A stretch of DNA of 64,000 bases from Eikenella halliae (GTDB lineage Bacteria; Pseudomonadota; Gammaproteobacteria; Burkholderiales; Neisseriaceae), in the NCBI RefSeq assembly GCF_001648475.1, contig NZ_LXSQ01000012.1:1-64000 (forward strand). The letters run 5' to 3'. Within the stretch, counting starts at the first letter, position 1. Every line of letters begins with the position of its first letter. Made by a program: the position numbers and the translations under genes. The notes below the pieces were generated by a model. The model searched no databases, was not told the origin of the DNA, and saw nothing but the letters and a program-made list of their open reading frames with translations. Shown here piece by piece: positions 32,824 through 40,745 of the stretch.

Positions 32824-35136
32824 TCAGACGGCCTCCCGCCCCGCTCCTTCCTTCTTCAACAGCCAGGCCGAGAGCAATACGTTCAACCCCACGCCTAGCG
32901 ATACGGTGATGCCGAAGGCGGCGACGGCGGGGGTGATGCTGATGGCGAGCAGCAGGAAGGAGATGGCGGTGGTGAGGGCGGCGAGGAGGATGCCGCCGAG
33001 TTTGGCGGCGGGGGTTTCGCGGGCGGTAAGGGCGTAGACGGCATAGTCCGCGCCCACGGCGGCCACCAAGAGCAGGCCGAACATGGCGAACAGGCTGATG
33101 GGCAGGCCGAGCCAGCCGAGCAGGCCGACGGTGGCGGCGGCGGAAATCATGGGCACGGCGAGGATGAGGCTGCCGCGCCGCGCGCCGAAGATGCGCCACA
33201 GCACGAGCCAGGCCAGGGCGAAGGAGGCGAGTTTGAGCCAGGCGGCGTGGTTGCGGGTGTGGCGGAAGAGTTCGTTCAGCCGGGCGCGTTTGTCCACCAG
33301 CCGGGCGCAGGTACCGCTTTGGTTGCAGGGCAGGGCGGAGAGCGCAGTTTGCACGGCGGCGGCATCGTTCAGGCCTTGCACGCGCACGAGGGCGGCTTCT
33401 TGGCCTTGGATGTTGCCCAGATAGAGGGTGCGCCAGGCTTCGGCGGTTTGCCCGCTTAAGGCTTGATCAAGCGGGACGACGGGCTGGGCGGCGGCCTGTT
33501 GCAGGGCGGTGTGGATGGTGTCGGGCTTCAGGCCGAGCTGGAGCATGGGGTCGGCGGCGGGGGCGGGCTGTTCGGCCAGGCGGCGCAGTTGGGCGAGCAG
33601 GGCTTGCTGCTCTTCGGCGGGCAGCAGCCATTGGTTGAGCGACTGCACACCGCCAATTTTGCCTTTGCTTGCCAAGGGTTGCAGGGCGGCTTCCACTTGC
33701 GCGCTGCGGCGCAAGAGTTCGTCTGCGTTACCGGCTTGCACGAGGATGCTGCGGCCGCCGGTGTCGTTGCCGCTGATGTCGGCCACTTGGCGCATTTCGG
33801 CGATGAGTTGGGGCGACAGGGCCGCCCAGTCGCGGATGTCGTCGCGCCAGTCGGTTTTCAGGTAGCCTGCGGCGGCCAGCGGCAGGATGGGCAGGAGCAG
33901 CCAGTGCAGGCGGGCGGCGGCGAGTTTGTGCATGGCGGCGGCAAACCAAGCGGCGCGGGGGCGGTAGCCGCGAAACAGCGGCGGCAGCAGGAGCACGGTG
34001 GCGGCAAACGCGCCGCCGAGCGCGGCCACGGAAAACACGGCGGTTTGGCGCAGCACGGGCAGCGGGGTGAAGGCGAGCAGCAGGTAGCCGGTGGCGGTGA
34101 TGCCCAGCCCGGCGAGGAAGGCGGGCAGGACGCGGCGCATGGCTTCTTTGGCCGCCCAGTTGGGAGAAAACACCGAAGGCGTGAGCCAGTGCAGCGGGAA
34201 ATCCACCAGCATCCCCACCAGGCTGGTGCCGATCACGACGGTGAGGATATGAATCTGCCCGAACGCGCCCACCACGGCCGCCGCGCCGAGCAGCATGCCC
34301 GCGCCCAGCGGCAACACCAGCGCAAACACGCGCGGGCTGCGGAACACGGCCAGCAGCAGGGCGAAGGTGAGCGTGAGGCCGATGGCGGACATCAGGCCGC
34401 TTTCGCGTTCGGATTGGGTTTTGGCTTCGGCGGCAAACAATGCACCGCCGGCGGCCAGCAGGCGGTAGCCGCCGCGCTCGGCTTGGGCGCGGGAATCAGC
34501 CAGAAGCGGCAGCAGGCGTTCGGCCTGATCGGCGGCGGCTTTTTCAGGTAGCCTGGCGCGCAGCCACACCCAAGTGATGCCGTCTTGCTCGCTATACATC
34601 ATGCCGTTGCCGCTGTGCCATTGCAGGCGGCCGGCGGGCTGTTTTTGCTGCACGAAGCGGGCGAAGCCGAGCCAGTCGTCTTCCAGCGGCACGATTTGCG
34701 CGGTAAACGGGTTGGCCGCGTCTTCGGCGCGCTGTTGGAAATAGGCGGCGGGGTCGTGCAAGAGCAGCTGCTGCTGTTCGCGCGGCAGGGCGTTCACGCC
34801 GAGGCGGCGGATTTCCTGCCGCAGTTGCGCCAAATCGGGGTTTAGGCGGCTGTCCACCGCGGCGAACAGGCCGCTTTGCCGCCAGCGGCCGGCCACCTGT
34901 TCGGCGGCGGCGAAGGCGCGGTCGGCATCTTCGCTGCCCACCAAGAGCAGGATTTGGCCGTTGAGCTGTTTTTCACCCGCTTCGTCTGCCGCGCGCCACA
35001 CCGCGTCCACCTGCGCGTCGGCGGGCAACAGCGCGGTGAGGTCGGTTTGCAGACGGCCTCCCTGCGCTATCCCCCAGCCCAGCCACGCGGCGGCGAAGGC
35101 CAGCAGTAAGGCATACAGCCACGCGAGCCTAGTCAT
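32824..35136 (-). CDS. MMPL/RND family exporter of aryl-polyene locus type
   Basis: 770 residues, about twelve membrane segments in two halves, each a membrane segment plus a periplasmic loop plus a five-segment SSD-like bundle (about 235-400 and 600-765). Opening MTRLAWLYALLLAFAAAWLG; loop starts LQTDLTALLPADAQ, a usual MMPL motif. Relatives in aryl-polyene clusters are thought to move the lipid-linked pigment to the outer membrane together with a LolA-like carrier, and such a carrier is encoded at 37992. ATG 35136 overlaps the AMP-ligase stop by 8 bp (ATGACTAG), so the pair is coupled. Two DUS are read as AGYLKTD and ARLPEKAAA. Confidence 0.85.
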   Translation of the reverse strand: MTRLAWLYALLLAFAAAWLGWGIAQGGRLQTDLTALLPADAQVDAVWRAADEAGEKQLNGQILLLVGSEDADRAFAAAEQVAGRWRQSGLFAAVDSRLNPDLAQLRQEIRRLGVNALPREQQQLLLHDPAAYFQQRAEDAANPFTAQIVPLEDDWLGFARFVQQKQPAGRLQWHSGNGMMYSEQDGITWVWLRARLPEKAAADQAERLLPLLADSRAQAERGGYRLLAAGGALFAAEAKTQSERESGLMSAIGLTLTFALLLAVFRSPRVFALVLPLGAGMLLGAAAVVGAFGQIHILTVVIGTSLVGMLVDFPLHWLTPSVFSPNWAAKEAMRRVLPAFLAGLGITATGYLLLAFTPLPVLRQTAVFSVAALGGAFAATVLLLPPLFRGYRPRAAWFAAAMHKLAAARLHWLLLPILPLAAAGYLKTDWRDDIRDWAALSPQLIAEMRQVADISGNDTGGRSILVQAGNADELLRRSAQVEAALQPLASKGKIGGVQSLNQWLLPAEEQQALLAQLRRLAEQPAPAADPMLQLGLKPDTIHTALQQAAAQPVVPLDQALSGQTAEAWRTLYLGNIQGQEAALVRVQGLNDAAAVQTALSALPCNQSGTCARLVDKRARLNELFRHTRNHAAWLKLASFALAWLVLWRIFGARRGSLILAVPMISAAATVGLLGWLGLPISLFAMFGLLLVAAVGADYAVYALTARETPAAKLGGILLAALTTAISFLLLAISITPAVAAFGITVSLGVGLNVLLSAWLLKKEGAGREAV

Positions 35137-36784
35137 GCAGCGCCACCCTGCCCGAAGCGCAAGGCGTGTCGCCCTGCCTGATGGCGAAATGGATTTTGTT
35201 TTTCGCCGCGTCGTGCCGCAGCGTGAGCTGCACGGTGTCGTGCGGGCGCACAAAGTGTTGGTATTTCAAGTTTTCGATGTGTTGCACCGGTTTTCTGCCC
35301 CAGTCGAAGCGTGCGGCCAAATCCATCGCCCACTGCACTTCGATCACGCCGGGCACCAGCGGGAAATCGGCGAAATGGCCGCCGAAATACGTTAAATCCA
35401 GCGGCACCGTGCCTTCAAACGCATATTCGCGCGTTTCTGCGTTTTCGTGCAGCAAAGCCCACTGCGGCGCGGTTTGCGGCACGGTAAAGGCCGTCTGAAA
35501 ATCCTGTTCGCGGATTTTCGCCTGCGGGTTGCGCGGCAAGGCGGCGGCGAAACGCCAATAGCGCGGCAGCGCGGCGGTGTCTTGCGTTTTGGCCAGATGC
35601 TGTTTCAGGATGTGCACCACGGCGGCGCGCCCCTGCTCGCGCAGCGCGGCAATGCCCTCGGCGGAAAGTGCCGCCCAGGCGGCAATCCGGCCGTGCTGCG
35701 GATGGCGGGCGCAATGCGCGTCGGCCACCCAGGCGTGGGCGAGCAAATCGTGCTCCAGCTGCGAGAGCGACACGCGCTTGTCTTCCAGCTTGATGATGCG
35801 GTCTTGGCGGCCGAGCAGCTCCAATCGGCGGCCGTCCAGCCGCACCGCATCTGCGGTTTGCCGCACCCCGCCGCTCCACGGCGAGGCTACCTGAAAAATG
35901 TTTTCTGCGTTTACCGAAGCCTCCACTTCGGGCAGCAGTTCCCACGCACCGCCCTGCCGCAGCGCGATGACGCCGGTTTCCGTGCTGCCGTACACATCGT
36001 GCGGCGCAAAGCCCAGCTTCTCTTGCAGCAGCGCGGCGGTGGCCTCCGGCAGCATCCCGCCCGCGCTGATGATGCCGCGCACATGCTGCCGCAGCCGCGC
36101 CCAATCGCGCCCTTCGCCCAAGCGGTTCAACAGCGCGGGGCTGGCAATCCACACGCATTCGCGGCGCGAATCGGCCAGCAGCAGTTCGGGATACACGCAC
36201 TGCCGCCGCCCGATTGCCCAGCCCGCCGCCAGCGACACGAACACGCGGAAGGTCAGCCCGTATAAATGCTGCGGACTCACGCTGCCCACGGCGGCCAGAC
36301 CGCGCCAGCTTTCAGGCAGCCTTTCGGCCAGCGCCGCCGCTTCGGCCAGCATCTGCGCACGCGTTTTGGTTTCCACCTTCGCCTCGCCCGAAGAGCCGGA
36401 AGTTTTCAGATACAGCACGTTTTCACGCGGCCATTCCAACGCTTCCGCCGGCGCGGCCGCCTGCTCCGCCGCCCCGTCGTACAGCCAGAGGCCGTCTGAA
36501 ACTTCCGGCACATCGCTCAACCACACCGCCCCGCCCGCTTCCGCCCAACGGCGGTTTTCCTCCGCCAGATTCGGCGGCAGATACACCTCCGCCCCCGCCA
36601 GCCAAGCGGCCAGCAGCGCGGAAGCAAACCGCGCCGCATCGTCGAACCACAGCGCGGCGGCCTGCACCCTGTGCGCACGCAAACGCGCGGCCAGCGAGAG
36701 CGTGGCGGCGGAAAACTGCGCGGCTGTCCAATTTTCGGCCAACGGGGAATCGGGGGAGCGGTTTAAAAGCGGGAGGATGGGCAT
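35129..36784 (-). CDS. AMP-dependent ligase fused to a FabZ/FabA-like hotdog dehydratase
   Basis: 551 residues. Residues 1-425 form an acyl/aryl-adenylating enzyme: P-loop YLKTSGSSGEAKVETKT (near 126), VYGSTETGVIALR (near 265), and the C-terminal lobe with ALPRNPQAKIREQDF supplying the catalytic Lys. Residues about 430-551 are a hotdog fold with the FabZ-like GGHFADFPLVPGVIEVQWAMD. In aryl-polyene clusters the aryl-activating ligase and a thioester dehydratase are neighbouring genes; here they are one protein. Two AGGCCGTCTGAA-type DUS (35488, 36489) and one Eikenella-type DUS (read FQVASPW) lie inside. Confidence 0.82.
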   Translation of the reverse strand: MPILPLLNRSPDSPLAENWTAAQFSAATLSLAARLRAHRVQAAALWFDDAARFASALLAAWLAGAEVYLPPNLAEENRRWAEAGGAVWLSDVPEVSDGLWLYDGAAEQAAAPAEALEWPRENVLYLKTSGSSGEAKVETKTRAQMLAEAAALAERLPESWRGLAAVGSVSPQHLYGLTFRVFVSLAAGWAIGRRQCVYPELLLADSRRECVWIASPALLNRLGEGRDWARLRQHVRGIISAGGMLPEATAALLQEKLGFAPHDVYGSTETGVIALRQGGAWELLPEVEASVNAENIFQVASPWSGGVRQTADAVRLDGRRLELLGRQDRIIKLEDKRVSLSQLEHDLLAHAWVADAHCARHPQHGRIAAWAALSAEGIAALREQGRAAVVHILKQHLAKTQDTAALPRYWRFAAALPRNPQAKIREQDFQTAFTVPQTAPQWALLHENAETREYAFEGTVPLDLTYFGGHFADFPLVPGVIEVQWAMDLAARFDWGRKPVQHIENLKYQHFVRPHDTVQLTLRHDAAKNKIHFAIRQGDTPCASGRVALHD

Positions 36785-36821
36785 GGTTTCGGATTGGCTG
36801 TCGGATAAGGGATTAACGGTG

Positions 36822-36850
36822 TTTCAGGTAGCCTTGAAGGCTACCTGAAA
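36822..36850. repeat. Tight DUS palindrome
   Basis: TTCAGGTAGCCTT, one g, AAGGCTACCTGAA: perfect arms around a single base. It may end the Gfo/Idh transcript; if so the polyene-like genes are not one operon. Confidence 0.6.
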
Positions 36851-36873
36851 GCGCGATGGGCATGAATGCCCGC

Positions 36874-37920
36874 CTACGGCTGCTGCAAATCAAACAATAT
36901 TTGCTGGTGTTCTGCCGCAGCGGCGAAATCGGGAACGGTGTGCATGCCTTCGGTTAAATCGCGGTACACGGCGCGGTAGGCACCTACGAGGTTTTCCTGC
37001 GCCGCCGTATGCGGTGCGAAGGTTTCGCGGCTGCCGTTGCTGCGGGCGATTTCAATGGTTAGCGGCTGGTATTGGATGTGTCCGTTGGCGGCAGTAATGG
37101 TAATGCGGGCGTGTTCGCATTCGATGCTGATTTTCAGACCTTCCAAGCTGCCGCCGTAAGCCGCGTCAATCAAGCCGCCTTGCGCGGTGCGGGCATGGAA
37201 AAACACGTGGTCGGTGGCGGTGCGGTGCACGGTTTCGCCGGTGTCTTGCAACAGGATTTCGGCATATTGGCAGGCGGTGAGCGCGTGCATTTGGTTCAGG
37301 CTGCCAAACAGGAGGTGCAGGGCGGAGAGCAGATGGCCGAAGGGGATGGTGAGTGTGGTTACGCCGTTTTCCTGAAATTGGGCGTAGCGGTAGCGGGAAA
37401 GGGAAGTGCGGGCACGGGAAGGGTCGCTGCCTTGAATGGTGCAGGCGAGCATCCGTCCCGTGGCAGGGTTGTCCAGCAACTGTTTGATTTTATTTACATA
37501 GGGCGAATGCAGGGCTTGCAGGCCGATGAAGTTTCGGCAGCCGTATTGGGCGGCTAGGGCGGCGAGATGGCGGGATTGGTCGGGGTCTGTGCCCAGCGGC
37601 CATTCGCAATAAACGGCTTTGCCGGAAGGCAGGATTTGTTCCAGCAGGGCTTGGTGTTGCGGCAGATTGACGGCGACCACCAGCAAATCCACGTCGCTGC
37701 GTGCTGCCAATTCCGCCGCGTTGTCGGTGGCAAACGGCACGCCGTATTTTTGTGCGGCGGCTTGGGCTTTGGCGGGTGTGCTGGCCGTCAGGCCGGTGAT
37801 TTCAAACAGTTCGGGCAGTTTGGACAGGGATGGGTAGTGTGCTAATGCGCCCCAGCCGCCGTCCGCGCTCAGTCCGATGATGCCGACGCGGATTTTGCGG
37901 GATTGGGTTGGATGGTTCAT
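36874..37920 (-). CDS. Gfo/Idh/MocA family oxidoreductase, Gal80-like
   Basis: 348 residues. N-terminal NAD(P) fold IRVGIIGLSADGGWGALAHY near residue 10 and the C-terminal Gfo/Idh domain. The family's catalytic EKP is replaced by EWP (YCEWPLG, residues 106-108), as in the Gal80-like branch, so a normal sugar dehydrogenase reaction is doubtful. It sits between the LolA-like gene and the AMP-ligase gene but separated from both by DUS hairpins, and is probably unrelated to polyene synthesis. Confidence 0.8.
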   Translation of the reverse strand: MNHPTQSRKIRVGIIGLSADGGWGALAHYPSLSKLPELFEITGLTASTPAKAQAAAQKYGVPFATDNAAELAARSDVDLLVVAVNLPQHQALLEQILPSGKAVYCEWPLGTDPDQSRHLAALAAQYGCRNFIGLQALHSPYVNKIKQLLDNPATGRMLACTIQGSDPSRARTSLSRYRYAQFQENGVTTLTIPFGHLLSALHLLFGSLNQMHALTACQYAEILLQDTGETVHRTATDHVFFHARTAQGGLIDAAYGGSLEGLKISIECEHARITITAANGHIQYQPLTIEIARSNGSRETFAPHTAAQENLVGAYRAVYRDLTEGMHTVPDFAAAAEHQQILFDLQQP

Positions 37921-37950
37921 TCGGATGTTCCTGAAGGAAAGGATTTCGGG

Positions 37951-37983
37951 TTTTCAGGTAGCCTTGGAGGGGCTACCTGAAAA
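37951..37983 (-). terminator. DUS-pair hairpin after the LolA-like gene
   Basis: TTTTCAGGTAGCC and GGCTACCTGAAAA with a 7-bp loop, 8 bp after the stop at 37992. Confidence 0.55.
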
Positions 37984-37991
37984 ATGGCGGC

Positions 37992-38588
37992 TTATTCGCC
38001 CAAGGCCTGTTGGGCGGCGGGGCTGAGCGGCTGGTTGGTTTGCAGCTGGTTAAACTGCATCACGGTGCGGTCGCCCTGTTTTTCGTCCAGCTCCACTTTC
38101 TGTACCAGCTGGCCGCCGCTGATGACGATTTTGTTGAACACCTGCTGCATCACGGCGGTTTTCGGGGTGAGGGTGAGCTGCCATTGTTGGGCGTTGCCGG
38201 AAAGGGCGAGGTTGAAGTGGCGCTGCAGTTCGACGGTGTCGCCACCGAGTACGGCCATGAAAAGTTTCACTTGCGCGGCCTGCGCGGTTTGGCTGCCGTT
38301 GGCGCGCCACTGGCCTTGCGCGTCTTGGCGGCTGATGCCGTCGCGGCGCACGCGCAGTTTCATTTCAAACGGTTTTTGCAGGTGCCAAAACAGGCCGCGG
38401 CCGGGGCGCAGGGCGAAGCGGCCGCCGGTTTGCACGGGCTTGTCTGCCGAACGCAAAAAGCGCTGCTGGATAAAGCTGCCTTGCACGCTCTGCGGGGCTT
38501 GCAGCTGGGTGGTGAGCTCGGCGGTGCTGAAGGCGAGCGCAGGGAGGGCAGCGAGGGAGAAGAGGAGGCTGAGGAGGAGTTTTTTCAT
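37992..38588 (-). CDS. LolA-like outer membrane lipoprotein carrier
   Basis: 198 residues. Signal peptide MKKLLLSLLFSLAALPALA, then the LolA-like half-barrel start STAELTTQLQAPQSVQGSFIQQRFLRSADKPVQTGGRF and RGLFWHLQKPFEMKLRVRRDGI. It is more like the short LolA-type proteins of aryl-polyene clusters than housekeeping LolA, judged by the SVQGSFIQQRFL opening and by the neighbouring exporter. Start 38588 is fixed by the signal peptide; the frame to 38696 reads through a DUS. Upstream ribosome site is weak (GGA). Confidence 0.8.
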   Translation of the reverse strand: MKKLLLSLLFSLAALPALAFSTAELTTQLQAPQSVQGSFIQQRFLRSADKPVQTGGRFALRPGRGLFWHLQKPFEMKLRVRRDGISRQDAQGQWRANGSQTAQAAQVKLFMAVLGGDTVELQRHFNLALSGNAQQWQLTLTPKTAVMQQVFNKIVISGGQLVQKVELDEKQGDRTVMQFNQLQTNQPLSPAAQQALGE

Positions 38589-38658
38589 GGTTTCCGGAGT
38601 AATGCGGGGAGTAGGAAAAGGAGCGTAGTATAGTGGACTTGCGGGCGGCTGCGGTTTT

Positions 38659-39039
38659 TCAGGTAGCCTCTGCCTGCCCGCTGGCTTCTGCGGCATCGGG
38701 GCGGAGGCGGTTTTGCGGATCGAGCTCGCGGGTGGCGGCGCGCAGCCAGGTCCAGGACAGGTCGTATTGCTGTTGGAAGGCGTTCCACAGGGCGTCTTCG
38801 CTCATGATGCTGTATTCGCCTTCAGTGGCCAGGGAAACAGGCAGGCCGTTTTCGATGGCTTGGTGCAGCGGCATGTATTCGCGGTCGTAAAAATCGGACA
38901 TTTCGTGCATCAGCCGCATGGCGTGCTGCCATTGTTCTTGGGCGGCCTCCAGCTCGGGCAGCAGGCGCTCCCATTCGCGGTAGAGGGCTTGGATGCGGTT
39001 GATGCGCGCTTGGGCGGCTTCGGGGGTGAGGTTCGGCAT
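38659..39039 (-). CDS. DUF4298-like protein
   Basis: 126 residues, helical and acidic, no signal. The pattern INRIQALYREWERLLPELEA, MSDFYDREYMPLHQAIENGL and YSIMSEDALWNAF resembles DUF4298 (FY-S-xx-W-D and LSED-xx-W). Function unknown. Start 39039 has GGAGG 5 bp upstream. The last codons GAG GCT ACC TGA are a DUS, so the uptake sequence supplies EAT and the stop, as in pssA. Confidence 0.7.
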   Translation of the reverse strand: MPNLTPEAAQARINRIQALYREWERLLPELEAAQEQWQHAMRLMHEMSDFYDREYMPLHQAIENGLPVSLATEGEYSIMSEDALWNAFQQQYDLSWTWLRAATRELDPQNRLRPDAAEASGQAEAT

Positions 39040-39087
39040 GGGTGCCTCCGGTGTTTGTTGATATTGGCGGCGGGTGCTCTGGGTTTC

Positions 39088-39191
39088 AGAGTGGATTACA
39101 TTTAAAACGGGACAAGGCGACGAGCCGCAGACAGTACACACGTTACGGCAAGGCGAGCCAACGCAGTAGCGGTTTAAATGTAATCCACTGT
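39088..39191. repeat. Correia-like element, copy 5, with changed ends
   Basis: About 104 bp. Ends read AGTGGATTACATTTAAA and TTTAAATGTAATCCACT: the usual TTAAATTT is TTACATTT at the left with the matching change at the right, so both arms changed together. The core is standard (ACAAGGCGACGAGCCGCAGA). Confidence 0.8.
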
Positions 39192-39200
39192 GCTGAAAAC

Positions 39201-40100
39201 CTATAGCCCGAATTCCTGCAGGAAGCGGGCATCGTCTGCCCAGCCGGATTTCACTTTCACCCAAACTTTGAGGAACACTTTGGTTTCAAACAGTTTTTCC
39301 ATATCCATCCGAGCTTCGGTGGAGATTTTTTTCAGTTTTTCGCCGCCTTTGCCGATGATGATGGCTTTTTGGCTGTCTTTATCCACCAACACGGCGATGT
39401 AGATGCGGTATAGCCCGTCTTCTTCTTCAAACTGCTCCACCGCCACGTTGGCGGCATAGGGCAGCTCTTCGCCGAGGTGGCGGAACAGTTTTTCGCGCAC
39501 GATTTCAGCGGCGAGGAAGCGGGCGGAGCGGTCGGTTACCGCGTCTTCGGGGTAGAGCGGCACGCCCTCGGGCAGGTGGGGGCGCAATATGGCGAGCAGC
39601 TCGCCGATGCGCAGGCCGTGTTTGGCGCTCACGGCTTCCGCGCCGGCAAAATCAAACTCTCGGCGCACGGTTTCGATAAATTCTTCCAATTCGGCCTTGC
39701 TCTTGGCGCGGTCGATTTTGTTCACCACGAGGATGACGGGCAGGTGTTTGGGTAGCAGGCGGATCACGGCGCGGTCGGCTTCGCTGAAACGCATGGCTTC
39801 CACCACGAAGGCCACCACGTCCACGCCGCCGAGGGCTTCGGTAACGTTTTGGTTGAGCCGGTCGTTGAGTGCGTTGCGGTGGCGGGTTTGGAAGCCGGGG
39901 GTGTCCACGAAGATGAACTGGCTGCGCTCATCGGTATAAACGCCGGTGATTTTGTGGCGGGTGGTTTGAGCCTTTTTGCTGGTGATGCTGATTTTCTGGC
40001 CGATGAGGTGGTTCATCAGTGTGGATTTGCCCACGTTCGGCCGGCCGACGATGGCCACGAAGCCGCAGCGGAAATCGGAAGGGGGTATTGTTTGGTTCAT
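39201..40100 (-). CDS. era: GTPase Era
   Basis: 299 residues. 16S rRNA-binding GTPase needed for 30S maturation. G1 GRPNVGKSTLMNHLIG near residue 18, G2 TTRHKITGV, G3 DTPGFQ near 62, G4 NKID near 124, then the KH domain with GKGGEKLKKISTEARMDMEKLF near 235. Downstream in the order rnc, unknown 143-aa gene, era. AGGA before ATG 40100. Confidence 0.97.
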   Translation of the reverse strand: MNQTIPPSDFRCGFVAIVGRPNVGKSTLMNHLIGQKISITSKKAQTTRHKITGVYTDERSQFIFVDTPGFQTRHRNALNDRLNQNVTEALGGVDVVAFVVEAMRFSEADRAVIRLLPKHLPVILVVNKIDRAKSKAELEEFIETVRREFDFAGAEAVSAKHGLRIGELLAILRPHLPEGVPLYPEDAVTDRSARFLAAEIVREKLFRHLGEELPYAANVAVEQFEEEDGLYRIYIAVLVDKDSQKAIIIGKGGEKLKKISTEARMDMEKLFETKVFLKVWVKVKSGWADDARFLQEFGL

Positions 40101-40122
40101 GTGTTTTTCCTGACGATATATT

Positions 40123-40165
40123 TTTCAGGTAGCCTCTAACCCGCTAGACACAGGCTACCTGAAAG
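40123..40165 (-). terminator. DUS-pair hairpin between the 143-aa gene and era
   Basis: TTTTTCAGGTAGCCT and AGGCTACCTGAAAG inverted about 15 bp apart, 12 bp after the stop at 40177. Confidence 0.5.
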
Positions 40166-40176
40166 TTTGGCGGACG

Positions 40177-40608
40177 CTATTTTTTAATGCGAATTTTGCT
40201 TTCGGGGCTGTCAAACACGATTTCGGGCAGATGCCATTGCGCCATGAGTTTGTTCAGCGCCTTGATTTTCATCATGCGCACGGGTTTGCCGGCCAGAATG
40301 GGAGCGTTGATGGCGAAGCGGTTGATGCCGAGCAGGAAGTTAATGCACTCCTGCACCAACATATCGTTGCCTTCAAAGCGGATTTCGGTGGCGCTGGTGA
40401 GCATGCCGGTGCCTTTGGCCCACACGCCTTTGTCGTTCAGTTTATAGCCGTTCTCCTTTGCCCAAGCCTGCCATTCGGGTGAGTTTTCCGCACCTTCCGG
40501 CACGTGGATGCGCAGCTCGGGATAGTCTTTTACCGCGTTTTTGGAGGAGAACCATAAGAAGAAAATGCCGATAAATGCCCCGAATAAGACGCTGAACACA
40601 AAAACCAT
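40177..40608 (-). CDS. Hypothetical membrane-anchored protein between rnc and era
   Basis: 143 residues, not recognised. One N-terminal membrane segment (MVFVFSVLFGAFIGIFFLWF), then a soluble domain with PEWQAWAKENGYKLNDKGVWAKGTGMLTSATEIRFEGNDM. By position, between rnc and era, it might be linked to ribosome biogenesis, but it is membrane anchored and has a DUS hairpin after it. AAGGA precedes ATG 40608. Confidence 0.7.
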   Translation of the reverse strand: MVFVFSVLFGAFIGIFFLWFSSKNAVKDYPELRIHVPEGAENSPEWQAWAKENGYKLNDKGVWAKGTGMLTSATEIRFEGNDMLVQECINFLLGINRFAINAPILAGKPVRMMKIKALNKLMAQWHLPEIVFDSPESKIRIKK

Positions 40609-40745
40609 GATTGAATCCTTTATTAAGTTGAAAATGAGTAGCTAATATATAGCATGCCGTTTTCTGTCGGTAAATCTTGCCTGCAAGGCTTGTTTGCATT
40701 AGCTCAAATATTATTGGCCTGAATGATAGCGGCATCAGCAGCGAT

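Noticed and set aside
32663..33199. N-terminal extension of the SH3 gene
   Set aside because: Arg/His-rich, overlaps the MMPL gene out of frame; the signal peptide and ribosome site fix the start at 32662.
33463..34551. 362-codon frame opposite the MMPL gene
   Set aside because: Gly/Gln/His-rich reverse reading of membrane-protein codons, no homology recognised.
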